A DNA stretch of 64,000 nt from an uncultured Rikenella sp. (GTDB lineage Bacteria > Bacteroidota > Bacteroidia > Bacteroidales > Rikenellaceae). The translations under genes were made by a program, and so were the position numbers. Numbering within the stretch: position 1 is the first letter of the stretch; each line of letters begins with the position of its first letter. Below the pieces are notes generated by a model. It saw only the letters and a program-made list of their open reading frames with translations. It ran no database searches and was not told the origin of the DNA. Shown in pieces: positions 35,422 through 47,236 of the stretch. Where the stretch lies: NCBI GenBank assembly GCA_947627885.1, contig CANQXP010000007.1, positions 1 through 64,000 of the forward strand, given 5' to 3'.

Positions 35422-35610
35422 CTAACAGCCATTCCCTCAGGAATAGCGGCACAAAGGTAACGCTTTTTTGATTCCTTGCAAACCCATGCCGTAAAAAAAT
35501 CGGGAAACCGGCTCCCTCGCCACCCCGAACCGCACCAAAACCGAGAAAAATACCTAAATTTGCAGTTCACACGTTTTTTAACCGAACCGAACCTTTTTAA
35601 TACCTGAGGT

Positions 35611-37563
<1,953 letters not shown>

Positions 37564-37621
37564 CGGCACGCAATTTGCAGCCGCCGCACTGGAACTTAAC
37601 TATACTAAGGAGGACAAAACT

Positions 37622-38194
37622 ATAGCACTGCCACCAAGACCCAGATCGCCGCGTGCCCCCTACCGGGGACGCGTGCAGAAAGAGAACCCGCACAAGATCA
37701 ACCGGGAGATCACGGCGCCGCAAGTAAGGCTTGTGGGCGAGAATATCGAACGGCCGGACGTCTACACGCTGGCCGAAGCGCTGCGCATGGCGCAGGAACA
37801 GGAGCTCGACCTGGTCGAAATCTCGCCCAAGGCCGAACCGCCGGTATGCCGCATCACGGACTACCAGAAGTTCCTGTACCAGCAGAAGAAAAAAGCCAAG
37901 GAGATCAAAGCCAAGGCCATCAAGGTCGTGGTCAAGGAGATCCGCTTCGGGCCGCAGACGGATGACCATGACTACAATTTCAAGCTCAAGCACGCCGAAA
38001 ACTTCCTCAAGGAGGGGGCCAAGGTGAAGGCATACGTCTTCTTCCGCGGACGTCAGATCGTCTTCAAGGACCAGGGGGAGATCCTCTTGCTGCGCTTCAC
38101 GCAGGACCTCGAAGAGTGGGCCAAAGTGGAACAGATGCCCAAGCTCGAAGGGAAACGCATGAGCATCATGCTGGCGCCCAAGCCCAAGAAATAA
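37622..38194 (+). CDS. infC: Translation initiation factor IF-3 (AUA start)
   Basis: IF-3 sequence; only plausible in-frame start with SD (AAGGAGG) is ATA at 37622. Confidence 0.92.
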   Translation: MALPPRPRSPRAPYRGRVQKENPHKINREITAPQVRLVGENIERPDVYTLAEALRMAQEQELDLVEISPKAEPPVCRITDYQKFLYQQKKKAKEIKAKAIKVVVKEIRFGPQTDDHDYNFKLKHAENFLKEGAKVKAYVFFRGRQIVFKDQGEILLLRFTQDLEEWAKVEQMPKLEGKRMSIMLAPKPKK

Positions 38195-38231
38195 CAAGCA
38201 CACTATTAACCAACCTTAAATAATTTCGACC

Positions 38232-38426
38232 ATGCCGAAAATGAAAACCGTCGCTGCCGCCAAAAAGCGATTCACGCTGACCGGCACCGGCAAAGTGAAG
38301 AGGAAGCACGCTTTCAAAAACCACATCCTCACCAAAAAAACGACCAAACAGAAACGCAACCTGACCCACACCGGGACCATGAGCGCTAACGACACGCCGG
38401 CTGTTAAGCTGATGCTGGTCAAATAG
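38232..38426 (+). CDS. rpmI: 50S ribosomal protein L35
   Basis: [36 protein letters not shown]. Confidence 0.98.
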   Translation: MPKMKTVAAAKKRFTLTGTGKVKRKHAFKNHILTKKTTKQKRNLTHTGTMSANDTPAVKLMLVK

Positions 38427-38575
38427 CGTCTGCGCCTTTTGTTTGTCCGGCTTCCGCCCGAAGCCGTTAAAAAGCGGGCGACTACTTTATTTTTAACCAA
38501 GATCGCGCCCGGCGAGGCTTTCGCTTTGTCAAGAGTCGGTAAAACGACCGCCGGCCGTTCGAAAAACGCATTACT

Positions 38576-38920
38576 ATGCCAAGAAGTGTAAACGCGGTAG
38601 CCAGCCGGGCTCGCCGCAAAAAGGTCCTCAAGCTCGCCAAAGGCAACTTCGGCTCGCGCTCAAACGTATGGACCGTTGCCAAAAACACGGTGGAAAAAGG
38701 GCTGACCTACGCCTACCGTGACCGCAAGAACAAAAAACGCAATTTCCGCGGCCTGTGGATCCAGCGTATCAACGCTGCCGTCCGCGCCAACGGGATGACC
38801 TATTCCGAATTCATGGGTAAGGTCAACGCCAAAGGGATCGCCCTGAACCGCAAGGTGCTGGCCGACCTGGCGATGAACCACCCGACGGCTTTCGCCGAAA
38901 TTATCAAAACGGTTAAATAG
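38576..38920 (+). CDS. rplT: 50S ribosomal protein L20
   Basis: [37 protein letters not shown]. Confidence 0.98.
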   Translation: MPRSVNAVASRARRKKVLKLAKGNFGSRSNVWTVAKNTVEKGLTYAYRDRKNKKRNFRGLWIQRINAAVRANGMTYSEFMGKVNAKGIALNRKVLADLAMNHPTAFAEIIKTVK

Positions 38921-38927
38921 TGCGCCA

Positions 38928-38962
38928 GGGCTCAGCGAAAACGCTGAGCCCTGACTTTTTTA
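38928..38962 (+). terminator. Rho-independent terminator after rplT
   Basis: CAGGGCTCAGCG-aaaa-CGCTGAGCCCTG then ACTTTTTT. Confidence 0.9.
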
Positions 38963-39428
38963 CTGCGGCGGCTGTTTCGCGGAACGAAAGTTCCGGGGAA
39001 CAGCCGCCACTCTTTTCCGGCACAGAAATTGCAGATTTTATCTTACGGTTAAAGATAAGTTTCCGCGCCAGCGGTGGCCTCGGGCGCTGCGACGGCCTTA
39101 AGGTCATGCAAACCCTAATAAGAGCCCCAACGGGGCCGGCGCGGGGGAGCGCGCCGAGGACAAATAAAGCAAGAAAAAAGCCCCCGCGCCAGCGGACGGG
39201 CCAGAAGCCTCTTTAGTAAAACGATGCAAACTCTCACAAAAGCCCCGACGGGGCCGGGAGGGACGCGTTACATCCTTTACTGCCTGTAACTACCCCTGCA
39301 CTTCCGGGCGGCCGGCCCGATCGTTCCTCCGGCAATTGGACACAGGAAACCCAACACGCCTTTCCTGTCAAAGATAGAACAGTCACACACGGCACAATGC
39401 AAAATAATCCTAATAATAAACGACTAAC

Positions 39429-40193
39429 ATGGATAAAAATTCACCCGACTACGAATCCGGGACGCCGAAAGTCGACGCCAGACTGCATATCGACATTACT
39501 GCCGACGGCCCCTACCTCGTGTGGGGGAAAGTGCCTATCCGGCAGCTATTCATCATGCCCAACGCGGAGGGCAACTCATGGACTTACCGAGCCTCGACGC
39601 ATCCGTACGAAACGGGCGAGGAACCGGTAGCGCTGTGCCGTTGCGGACATTCGAGAAACAAACCTTACTGTGACGGCAGCCACGTGCATGCGACGGATTG
39701 GGATCCCTCCCTGACGGCGCCGCACCGCCCGCTGCTGGAGGATGCCGAAACGATCGAAGGCCCGACGATGGATCTGACCGACAACGAGAAATACTGCGCT
39801 TTCGCGCGGTTTTGCGACGCTTACGGCCGGGTGTGGAACCTGACGGAGGCGTCGGACGACCCGCGAGCGCGCGAGGTGGCCATCTACGAGGCGAACCACT
39901 GCCCGGCAGGACGGCTGAAGGCCTGGGACAAGGAGAGCGGCAAGCCGTACGAGCTGGAAACCAAACCGGAGGTAGACATCTTGGAAGACCCGGCGATCGG
40001 TTGCAGCGCGGGGATCTGGATCCGGGGCGGGATACCGGTAACGGACGCGAACGGCTATACCTACCAGGTGCGGAACCGGGTGACGCTGTGCCGCTGCGGG
40101 CAGTCGTCGAACAAGCCGTTCTGCGACGGGACGCACGCTTCGATGAAGTTCCGCGACGGAATGCCGCAGGATCCGGATGGGGAAGAGTTCTAA
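39429..40193 (+). CDS. CDGSH iron-sulfur protein with two CDGSH motifs
   Basis: CRCGHSRNKPYCDGSH and CRCGQSSNKPFCDGTH plus middle Cys region. Confidence 0.92.
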   Translation: MDKNSPDYESGTPKVDARLHIDITADGPYLVWGKVPIRQLFIMPNAEGNSWTYRASTHPYETGEEPVALCRCGHSRNKPYCDGSHVHATDWDPSLTAPHRPLLEDAETIEGPTMDLTDNEKYCAFARFCDAYGRVWNLTEASDDPRAREVAIYEANHCPAGRLKAWDKESGKPYELETKPEVDILEDPAIGCSAGIWIRGGIPVTDANGYTYQVRNRVTLCRCGQSSNKPFCDGTHASMKFRDGMPQDPDGEEF

Positions 40194-40289
40194 ACTAAAC
40201 CGCCGGAACCGCTGAAAAAATGCGCCTGCCCCCTCTCGAAGGGGACAGGCGCTTATCTTTTCCGCGGCGGCAAATAATACGCGGATCCG

Positions 40290-41243
40290 CTACATCCATT
40301 TTTTACGTTTGAAGAAATAGAGGGTCAGGCCGATAGACAGCACCATCAGCCCGATGGCGAACTCGAACCCGTAGGGCCATTCGTCGAACGGCGAGAGACG
40401 GTAGTTCATCCCGTAGATCCCGGCGATCAGGGTCGGCGGCATGAAGATCACCGAGAGGATGGTAAACATCTTGATGATCTTGTTCTGCTCGATGTTAATC
40501 AGACCCATGAAGGTGTCTTGCAGGAATTCGAGCCGCTCGAAGCTGAAATCGGCGTGGTTGAGCAGCGACCCGACGTCTTTGATCATAATGGTGACGCGGG
40601 GATAGATGTCGTTCGGGAACCGCTCGCTGCGCTGGATGCCGGAGAGGAGCCGCTGGCGGTCGAAAATGCTCTCGCGCAGGATCATGGTGTTCTCCTGCAG
40701 GCGGTTGATGTCCAACAGGACTTCCTTATCGACGCTCTTGTCCACGTCGTTGTTGACGGCGTTGAGGCCGGCAATCTGCCGCGAGATGATCTCGACCATG
40801 TCGGCGTCGAGGTCGATCCGGGCTTCGAGTATCGAGATGAGCACGTGGTAGCCGGTGGTGTAGGAGCGGTAGTTCATCTGTATCTTGCGGCTGGCTTCGC
40901 TGAATGTCCGCAGGTCGGTGTTCCGCTCGGAAACGAGCAGCCCTTCGCTGAGGATGAATGACACGGTCTCGACTTCGAACCCTCCCTCTTTGAGGATGGT
41001 GAAACTGGTGTTGCAGATGATGGAGTCTTCGAGCTCGGAGTACCGGGACGAGGTCTCGATCTCTTCGGCTTGCTGGCGGGTCAGGAGGTTGATGTCGAGG
41101 AAGCTCTCCACAAGCTTACGCTCTTTGGCGGTGGGAACCACCAGGTCGATCCACAACAGGTCGTCGTACCCAAGCTCCTCGAACACTTTGGGTTCGGGAT
41201 CGCGGATGATCTTGTTGATGGATTTCAGGTATAGTATTATCAT
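40290..41243 (-). CDS. corA: CorA-family magnesium transporter
   Basis: IYGMNYRLSPFDEWPYGFEFAIGLMVLS. Confidence 0.92.
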   Translation of the reverse strand: MIILYLKSINKIIRDPEPKVFEELGYDDLLWIDLVVPTAKERKLVESFLDINLLTRQQAEEIETSSRYSELEDSIICNTSFTILKEGGFEVETVSFILSEGLLVSERNTDLRTFSEASRKIQMNYRSYTTGYHVLISILEARIDLDADMVEIISRQIAGLNAVNNDVDKSVDKEVLLDINRLQENTMILRESIFDRQRLLSGIQRSERFPNDIYPRVTIMIKDVGSLLNHADFSFERLEFLQDTFMGLINIEQNKIIKMFTILSVIFMPPTLIAGIYGMNYRLSPFDEWPYGFEFAIGLMVLSIGLTLYFFKRKKWM

Positions 41244-41280
41244 TTCGCTCGCTCCTCATATTACATAAGTGAATTAAATG

Positions 41281-41573
41281 GTTCTTTTATTTTGTATGGT
41301 GCCGGAGGGTACTGTTCTCTTTGTGAACAAAGAGAACCAGAAAAACTTCCGAGCGCATCCCGTTGGGATGCTATGGCTGTAACTACCCTTTATTTTGGGC
41401 CGGGAGAAATAGCCCGCTATTCATTCATATAAAGTTTTAGCGGGTTATTTCCCCGACCCAAAGCGGGTGATTGCGGAGCCTGAGTTTCTCGGCAGGCTGC
41501 TCTAAAAGTCTTTTGGGTACCTTTTCTTCAGAAAAGGTACGGTTCCATGCGGGTACATACAAAATAAAAGAAC
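41281..41573. repeat. Multi-hairpin intergenic element copy 1 with 18-bp terminal inverted repeats
   Basis: TIR GTTCTTTTATTTTGTATG/CATACAAAATAAAAGAAC; four internal hairpins; conserved linkers shared with 59370-59713. Confidence 0.75.
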
Positions 41574-41606
41574 GATTAACCGACCTTGTGATTAGTATGG
41601 GTCGAG

Positions 41607-42491
41607 TCAGCCGGGTGTTATGATCTTTTCCCAGAACAGGCGCATCGCCGCCCGTTTGCGGTCGTCCAGGTTGAATTTGATGAATTGTGTCAGGTAGCGG
41701 TACGCCTCATCGAAGTCGAAATCCCGCGAACGGTTGACCGTTCCCGTAATCGAATCCGCGATATGCCCCACCCCATAGGTCAACGCCTCGTTGAGGCGCG
41801 GAGCATACTCCAGCCCCGCCTCCGTACATGCCACCCAGGCCGCGAAAACGAAAGGCAGTCCCCCCGTAAAGTCATGCCACTCCTGTGCCAGATCATAGCA
41901 ATAGGCATACCGATGGGCCGCTTTCAAGGCGAACACCTTGTCGCCGATAGCCACCATCGCTTCACCGCGCTCCAAACCCCGCCCTTCGGTGGCGAAAGTC
42001 GAAGCGCAGTCCGCGAAATCCACCCACCGAGGCGATATACGCCAATGCCCTCGCGCCAACACACGCACCAACTGCACCGAGGTGCGCGAATGCGAATCGA
42101 GGTATACCCGCCGGATGTCGGCCAGCGGCGTATCCGACAGAAGAACCACCGTATCGACCGCCCCTTCGGCGCCGATACAATAGTCAGTTATGATCTGGGG
42201 TGTAAAAGTTGAAAGTTGTCCGGAAGAAGGAATACCGGTTCCGTAACCGGCGGAAAAACCCGGAATCAGCGGAATGGCCGCCACCGGGACCAAAGCGATG
42301 TCCGTCCGCCCCTCAATCGCCGAGGCGGCGCATAAGGAGGGCACCCGTAAAGACAGGGCAATATCCCTCCCCACCGGAAGCCGCCCTGCCTGCGAAGCCG
42401 CAGAAAGAACCGCCACCCGCTGTTCGATGCCGTAGATGAACGGCAGCGTGTTCAGGTAGGATACAGCAGTAATTCTCACCGGGGTCGTCAC
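41607..42491 (-). CDS. mqnA: Menaquinone biosynthesis protein MqnA (chorismate dehydratase)
   Basis: ITAVSYLNTLPFIYG...; VYLDSHSRTSVQLVRVL; FVFAAWVA. Confidence 0.88.
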   Translation of the reverse strand: MTTPVRITAVSYLNTLPFIYGIEQRVAVLSAASQAGRLPVGRDIALSLRVPSLCAASAIEGRTDIALVPVAAIPLIPGFSAGYGTGIPSSGQLSTFTPQIITDYCIGAEGAVDTVVLLSDTPLADIRRVYLDSHSRTSVQLVRVLARGHWRISPRWVDFADCASTFATEGRGLERGEAMVAIGDKVFALKAAHRYAYCYDLAQEWHDFTGGLPFVFAAWVACTEAGLEYAPRLNEALTYGVGHIADSITGTVNRSRDFDFDEAYRYLTQFIKFNLDDRKRAAMRLFWEKIITPG

Positions 42492-42544
42492 CCATAGGGA
42501 TCATGTTTGGTAAAACCGTAATTTTCACCGCGAAGTTAGGCAAT

Positions 42545-42952
42545 TTATTCGGTAAACCGCTCTTCGCGCTCTATTTTTTCGCGCCATGCCTGCGGAATGG
42601 CGAAGCTCTCCTTGGTCACGGCGTTCCATCCGACCAGCACGGTGCGGCTGTCCGCCTTGACGGTGTCGGTATTCAAGTCCACCATCTGCTGGAACACGGT
42701 GAAACTTTTGGTTCCCACGCGCTCGATGCCGGTGCGGATCACGATTTTGTCCTTCATCCCCACGGGGACGTAGAAATTGGTGGTCGAGTTGGCGGTCACC
42801 ACGGTCTGCTCGCCGTCCATATGCTCGATGCCGAGCACCCGTTCGAAATACTCGTTTTTACCCAGGTCGAAGATATGCTGGTACTGGCCGTTATACATGT
42901 GCCCCTGAATGTCGATGTCGTTGAAACGGAGCTGGATGGGAGTCGTGATCAT
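42545..42952 (-). CDS. Acyl-CoA thioesterase (YbgC-like hotdog)
   Basis: IQLRFNDIDIQGHMYNGQYQHIFDLGKNEYFE. Confidence 0.85.
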   Translation of the reverse strand: MITTPIQLRFNDIDIQGHMYNGQYQHIFDLGKNEYFERVLGIEHMDGEQTVVTANSTTNFYVPVGMKDKIVIRTGIERVGTKSFTVFQQMVDLNTDTVKADSRTVLVGWNAVTKESFAIPQAWREKIEREERFTE

Positions 42953-43093
42953 AGAGTGTTATTGTTTAATGTAGGTTGTTAGAATAGTTTCCGCGTCAGC
43001 GGTCTCCCCGGAGCCTCCCCCTGCGCAGGGCTGCAACCTACAGGTTTTGCCCGCGCAGGCTCCGGGACAGGAAAGACGATTAACCCTACCGTT

Positions 43094-43666
43094 TTACGGG
43101 CGGATAATGGTAAAGCCGCCGTCCAGGTCGAGCTGGATGATCGACGACGCCTTGTGGGTGGCCGATGCATCCTCCATCGCCGGGTCCGCCACCCAGTCCA
43201 CCCCGTCCCGGATGGCCGAGGTGATCTGACCGTAAGTTGAGGGTGTCGGCTCGCCGCTGATATTGGCCGAAGTCGAAACCAGCGGACGTCCCAGCTTGTG
43301 GATCAGCCGTTTGCAGAACTCGTTCTGCACCAGCCGGATCGCCACCGTCTTTTCCGGCGGAAGCAGGTTTTCCGCCAGCCCCTGTCCGCCGGGCAGGATA
43401 AGCGTCAACGGATCGGCCCCTTCGGCGGCTTCCCACAACTCCCAGGCTACGGACGGCACCTCCCGCACCCACCGCACGACCTGTTCGGCCCGGTCGAGCA
43501 GCACGATCATGCTTTTGGCATCGTCGCGCCGCTTGAGGGCGAAAATCTTCGCCACAGCCTCCGTGTTCGTGGCGTCGCATCCGATGCCCCAGACCGTGTC
43601 GGTCGGATAGAGGATAATGCCGCCGCTTTTGAGCACAGCCAGCGCCTCCCGGATTTGTTCTTCCAT
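43094..43666 (-). CDS. tsaC: L-threonylcarbamoyladenylate synthase (TsaC/Sua5)
   Basis: GGIILYPTDTVWGIGCDATN; KRRDDAKSMIVLL; RPLVSTSANISGEPTPSTYGQI. Confidence 0.93.
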   Translation of the reverse strand: MEEQIREALAVLKSGGIILYPTDTVWGIGCDATNTEAVAKIFALKRRDDAKSMIVLLDRAEQVVRWVREVPSVAWELWEAAEGADPLTLILPGGQGLAENLLPPEKTVAIRLVQNEFCKRLIHKLGRPLVSTSANISGEPTPSTYGQITSAIRDGVDWVADPAMEDASATHKASSIIQLDLDGGFTIIRP

Positions 43667-43984
43667 AGGTATAGTTTAATGTTCGGTATATTGTTAAGCA
43701 AAACGAAGTTTTGCAAGCCCGGCGGGGGCACCCGCGCCCGCGCGGCAGCGCAGTTTTCTCGAAGGGGTAATTACAGCCAAGCGGAGTGCCCGAAGGCACC
43801 CGCGCGCTCCGCTAACGCAGGAAAGACAACCTGAAAGCCTGATGGCTTTCGGTTGGATTTTCCGTTAGCGCGCGGATGTTATTCGGGCTGTTCCAATCAT
43901 CAGCCGACCGACCGGCCAATAGAACGGATTAGGATAATTACAGCCATTGCGGTGTGCCCTACGGTACCGCCTGCACGCTTAAAG

Positions 43985-44030
43985 GGCAAATATGTAATTT
44001 TCGGCTCACACCGAAAATTACATATTTGCC
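43985..44030. repeat. Perfect 20-bp intergenic hairpin
   Basis: GGCAAATATGTAATTTTCGG-ctcaca-CCGAAAATTACATATTTGCC. Confidence 0.85.
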
Positions 44031-44129
44031 AGGGGCGTCTTTCCGGGTTTGAGGGTACTGCCCTTACGCCGGGCGGGCGGTGCCGCGGGCACCCCGGTGA
44101 AATCGTATCAAATAACCGAACCTCTTGTA

Positions 44130-45359
44130 TTACAATCCGAAAGCGCCCTTCAGCCGCTCCACCTCGTCCAGCTTCTCCCAGCCGAAGAACTGGACGCCGT
44201 TCTCCACATAAGGCTCCCGCCCGAAATGGCCGTATGCCGCTGTCGGTGCGAAAATCGGATTTTTCAGCCCGTAGCGCTCCACGATTTTGGCCGGGCGCAG
44301 GTCGAACAGCTCCGCCACCTTCGCAGCGATCTCTCCGTCGGTCAGCGCCACTTTCGCAGTCCCGTAGGTATCCACGAAGACGCTCACCGGCCGCGCGATA
44401 CCGATGGCATAGGCCACCTGCACCAGCACCGCCTCCGCAATGCCCGCCGCCACCATATTTTTGGCGATATGGCGCGCCGCATAGGCCGCCGAGCGGTCTA
44501 CCTTCGACGAGTCCTTGCCCGAAAAAGCGCCGCCGCCGTGCGCCCCCCTGCCGCCATACGAGTCCACGATGATTTTGCGGCCTGTCAGCCCCGTGTCGCC
44601 GTGCGGCCCACCGATCACGAATTTCCCGGTCGGATTCACGTGCAGGATGTAATTATCATCAATCAAACTCAGCAGCAAATGATTGCCCCGCTTTTCGAGC
44701 GTTTTTTTGACGCGCGGCATCAGGATATTCCGCACATCCGCCTCGATCCGCTCCTGCGTCGCCTCCGGATCGTGCTGGGTGGAAATAACGATGGTATGGA
44801 TGCGCCGGGGCTTATGGTCGTCGCCGTACTCGACCGTCACCTGCGACTTCGCGTCCGGACGCAGGTAGCCCATCACCGTCCCGCTGTTCTGCGGGATCTC
44901 GCGCCGGATGTCGGCCAGCTCCATCAGCAGGATGTGGGAGAGCATCAGCGAGGCGGGCATCAACTCTTTGGTCTCGTGGCAGGCGTAACCGAACATGATC
45001 CCCTGGTCGCCGGCCCCCTGCTCGTCATGCTCGGCCCGCTCGACGCCCTGGTTGATGTCGGGCGACTGCTCGTGGATAGCCGACAGCACGCCGCACGACT
45101 TGGATTCGAACATGTAGTCGGCATTGGTGTAGCCGATGCGCTCGATCACGCCGCGCACGGTGTTCTGGATGTCGACGTAGGCGTTGGATTTGACTTCGCC
45201 GCTGACCACCACGAGGCCCGTGGTGCAGAGGGTTTCGCAGGCGACCTTGGATTCAGGGTCGTTTTTGAGGAATTCGTCGAGGATGGCGTCCGAGATCTGG
45301 TCGGCCACTTTATCGGGGTGTCCTTCCGACACGGATTCCGAAGTGAACAGGTATCCCAT
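44130..45359 (-). CDS. metK: S-adenosylmethionine synthetase
   Basis: [58 protein letters not shown]. Confidence 0.98.
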   Translation of the reverse strand: MGYLFTSESVSEGHPDKVADQISDAILDEFLKNDPESKVACETLCTTGLVVVSGEVKSNAYVDIQNTVRGVIERIGYTNADYMFESKSCGVLSAIHEQSPDINQGVERAEHDEQGAGDQGIMFGYACHETKELMPASLMLSHILLMELADIRREIPQNSGTVMGYLRPDAKSQVTVEYGDDHKPRRIHTIVISTQHDPEATQERIEADVRNILMPRVKKTLEKRGNHLLLSLIDDNYILHVNPTGKFVIGGPHGDTGLTGRKIIVDSYGGRGAHGGGAFSGKDSSKVDRSAAYAARHIAKNMVAAGIAEAVLVQVAYAIGIARPVSVFVDTYGTAKVALTDGEIAAKVAELFDLRPAKIVERYGLKNPIFAPTAAYGHFGREPYVENGVQFFGWEKLDEVERLKGAFGL

Positions 45360-45629
45360 GGGTCTGTGTGTTTTTTAGTTTTCGGTGAATCGGTGTGGAC
45401 AGACCGGGAAAGCCGACGAAAAGCGCAGGAAGCCGCAATCAAATGAAGAATGTGCTTTAGCATTTTTTCGCGTGGTTGCAATCGACCAAATCTTTCCACG
45501 AATGTCTGTCGTCCGTCGTAACGAACGGGGCAAAGGTACGAATTATTATAACAGGTTATACCGCCGTCTTAGAAAAAAGGCCCGCGCTTTTCCTTGAAAA
45601 GCGCGGGCCGGCAGACGGTCCCGGAGGAC

Positions 45630-45791
45630 TTATTTCTTCTGCTTTTCGGCGAAAGCGGCGTCCACTTCGGCCTCTTTTTTCTTGTGGTCCTCAGAAGTGT
45701 AATTCTCTACTTCGTCCACGGTTTTCTGCACTTGTTCTTTGAAGTCCTTTTCGCAGGAGCAGCATCCTGTCTCTTTCTTTTCGTCTTTCAT
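45630..45791 (-). CDS. Small Cys-containing charged protein (53 aa)
   Basis: MKDEKKETGCCSCEKDFKEQVQKTVDEVENYTSEDHKKKEAEVDAAFAEKQKK*. Confidence 0.55.
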   Translation of the reverse strand: MKDEKKETGCCSCEKDFKEQVQKTVDEVENYTSEDHKKKEAEVDAAFAEKQKK

Positions 45792-45906
45792 GGCCTCGGA
45801 TTTTTAGTTGAACATTTCCAATGCCTTGTGTTATGCAAACGGCGTGCAAATTTTCGGGGGTACCGACAAAAGGAACCCTCCCACGGCAGGGAACGGCTTT
45901 AGTATT

Positions 45907-45943
45907 GTGCAACAAGTTGATAAAAGACTTGTTGCACTTTTTT
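45907..45943 (+). terminator. Rho-independent terminator-like hairpin, orphan
   Basis: GTGCAACAAGT-N9-ACTTGTTGCAC-TTTTTT. Confidence 0.65.
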
Positions 45944-46065
45944 AATTGGGATGAGGTAACGAATTGGCAACGGTTCTGTTTTCCGTGCATTTCGTGAAGA
46001 ATCACAGCCTCAAATAACTCGGTACAAATATAGGTAAAACAGTTTTACAAACCAGTATATGCAAA

Positions 46066-46584
46066 TTACATGTAGTATGTAATCGTGCCGCAGATGCGGT
46101 AAGCGCCCAAGATATCCTCCGGTTCTCCCTGAGCCTTGTCGCACAACAAAAAGACCGTCTCGATCTTTACACTGTCCCCCTCCGTCATCAACGTGGCATA
46201 GCGGGCATTCCGGCACAACTCCGCAGACAGGTGAATGAAACGGTGCGGCTCCTTCGGTTTCTCCTTGAGCGAATCCAATGAAAGATAAAAGGGAATAATT
46301 CGTATTGAGGATTCATAAGGATGATCCACGCATAATGTCGGCCTCTCCCCCTCGAACACCCCTTCACCGAAGATCAGCCAGGCCACTGGGAAACGGGGAA
46401 ACACCCGGTTGATCCTTTTGGCCAGCTTCGTGCTGATGCCGTTGTTGCCTCTCTTGATCTGGTACAGGTTCTCACCTCTTTTAAGACCGATAGCCTTGGC
46501 GAAAGCATTGACCGAAAGGCCCGAATATCCGATCACTTCGGAGAGTCGTTCCCAGGCGGGATTAGAGTTAATATCGGATTTCAC
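46066..46584 (-). CDS. HTH regulator (start uncertain, possibly GTG)
   Basis: LSEVIGYSGLSVNAFAKAIGLKRGENLYQIKRGNNGISTKLAKRINRVFPRFPVAWLIFGEG. Confidence 0.75.
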   Translation of the reverse strand: MKSDINSNPAWERLSEVIGYSGLSVNAFAKAIGLKRGENLYQIKRGNNGISTKLAKRINRVFPRFPVAWLIFGEGVFEGERPTLCVDHPYESSIRIIPFYLSLDSLKEKPKEPHRFIHLSAELCRNARYATLMTEGDSVKIETVFLLCDKAQGEPEDILGAYRICGTITYYM

Positions 46585-46770
46585 AAGTCGGGAGCGATAA
46601 ATGGTTCGATTAGCTCCGCGCCCTATAAAAACGGCAAGGGCGCAGGTGCATTTTTCCTTCTGTAGGCCTTCCGAGCCATCTCCGGTAAATGTCCTTACGC
46701 CCAAGCCTGCCCTGGCAACTCGTACCAGGGCATGACTCAGGTTTCAGACAAAAATTACGCCGGAGAAAAC

Positions 46771-46790
46771 CTGTTATATAGCTATAACAG
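46771..46790. promoter_or_regulatory. Inverted repeat, putative operator
   Basis: CTGTTATA-TAGC-TATAACAG in divergent HTH intergenic region. Confidence 0.5.
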
Positions 46791-46942
46791 TCGGAAGTTT
46801 ACAGAAGGCATAAAGGTTTGTCTTAACCTCTATTATGTTTCGACCCTGTCAGGCCGTATTTGAATTCTTGTTCAAAGTTAGCATAATCTTTCGTGTTGTA
46901 ATAGAATCTGCTTTGGGTCAAAGGTAATAAAAAATCCTACAC

Positions 46943-46958
46943 ATGACTATATAGTCAT
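46943..46958. promoter_or_regulatory. Perfect 16-bp palindrome, putative operator
   Basis: ATGACTATATAGTCAT, 36 bp upstream of HTH gene ATG. Confidence 0.55.
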
Positions 46959-46993
46959 TATCAAAATGACGATTTGGTAATGTTCTTTGTTAA

Positions 46994-47236
46994 ATGGAAG
47001 GTTCTAGAAACAGAAAAAGGACTAATACCGCATTGACAGGGTCGATAGCTCAGAAACTGAAACAAATAAGGCAGGAAAAGGGGTTATCTCAAGAATTCGT
47101 CTATCTGGAGACGGAGGTTCATGTTGGCCGGGTGGAATCGGGTAAGGTCAATATATCCGTTGTAACCTTGTCTATTCTTTGCGATTACTATGGCGTGACC
47201 TTGGAAGAGTTTTTCCGGGGAATCAAGACAGAGTAA
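46994..47236 (+). CDS. XRE-family HTH regulator
   Basis: LKQIRQEKGLSQEFVYLETEVHVGRVESGKVNISVVTLSILCDYYGVTLEEFF. Confidence 0.9.
   Translation: MEGSRNRKRTNTALTGSIAQKLKQIRQEKGLSQEFVYLETEVHVGRVESGKVNISVVTLSILCDYYGVTLEEFFRGIKTE

Noticed and set aside
39090-39260. GC-rich near-duplicate (ATGCAAACYCT...AAGCCCCRACGGGGCC) as an ncRNA
   Set aside because: Two imperfect copies with simple stems look like intergenic repeats or terminators; insufficient evidence for a defined RNA.
44049-45446. 465-aa plus-strand ORF
   Set aside because: Antisense of metK.
45360-45540. SAM riboswitch upstream of metK
   Set aside because: No convincing conserved SAM riboswitch core seen in the leader.
45800-45940. Orphan attachment site of a lost integrated element
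   Set aside because: GCAAA-type motifs and a terminator are present but no duplicated core could be found.
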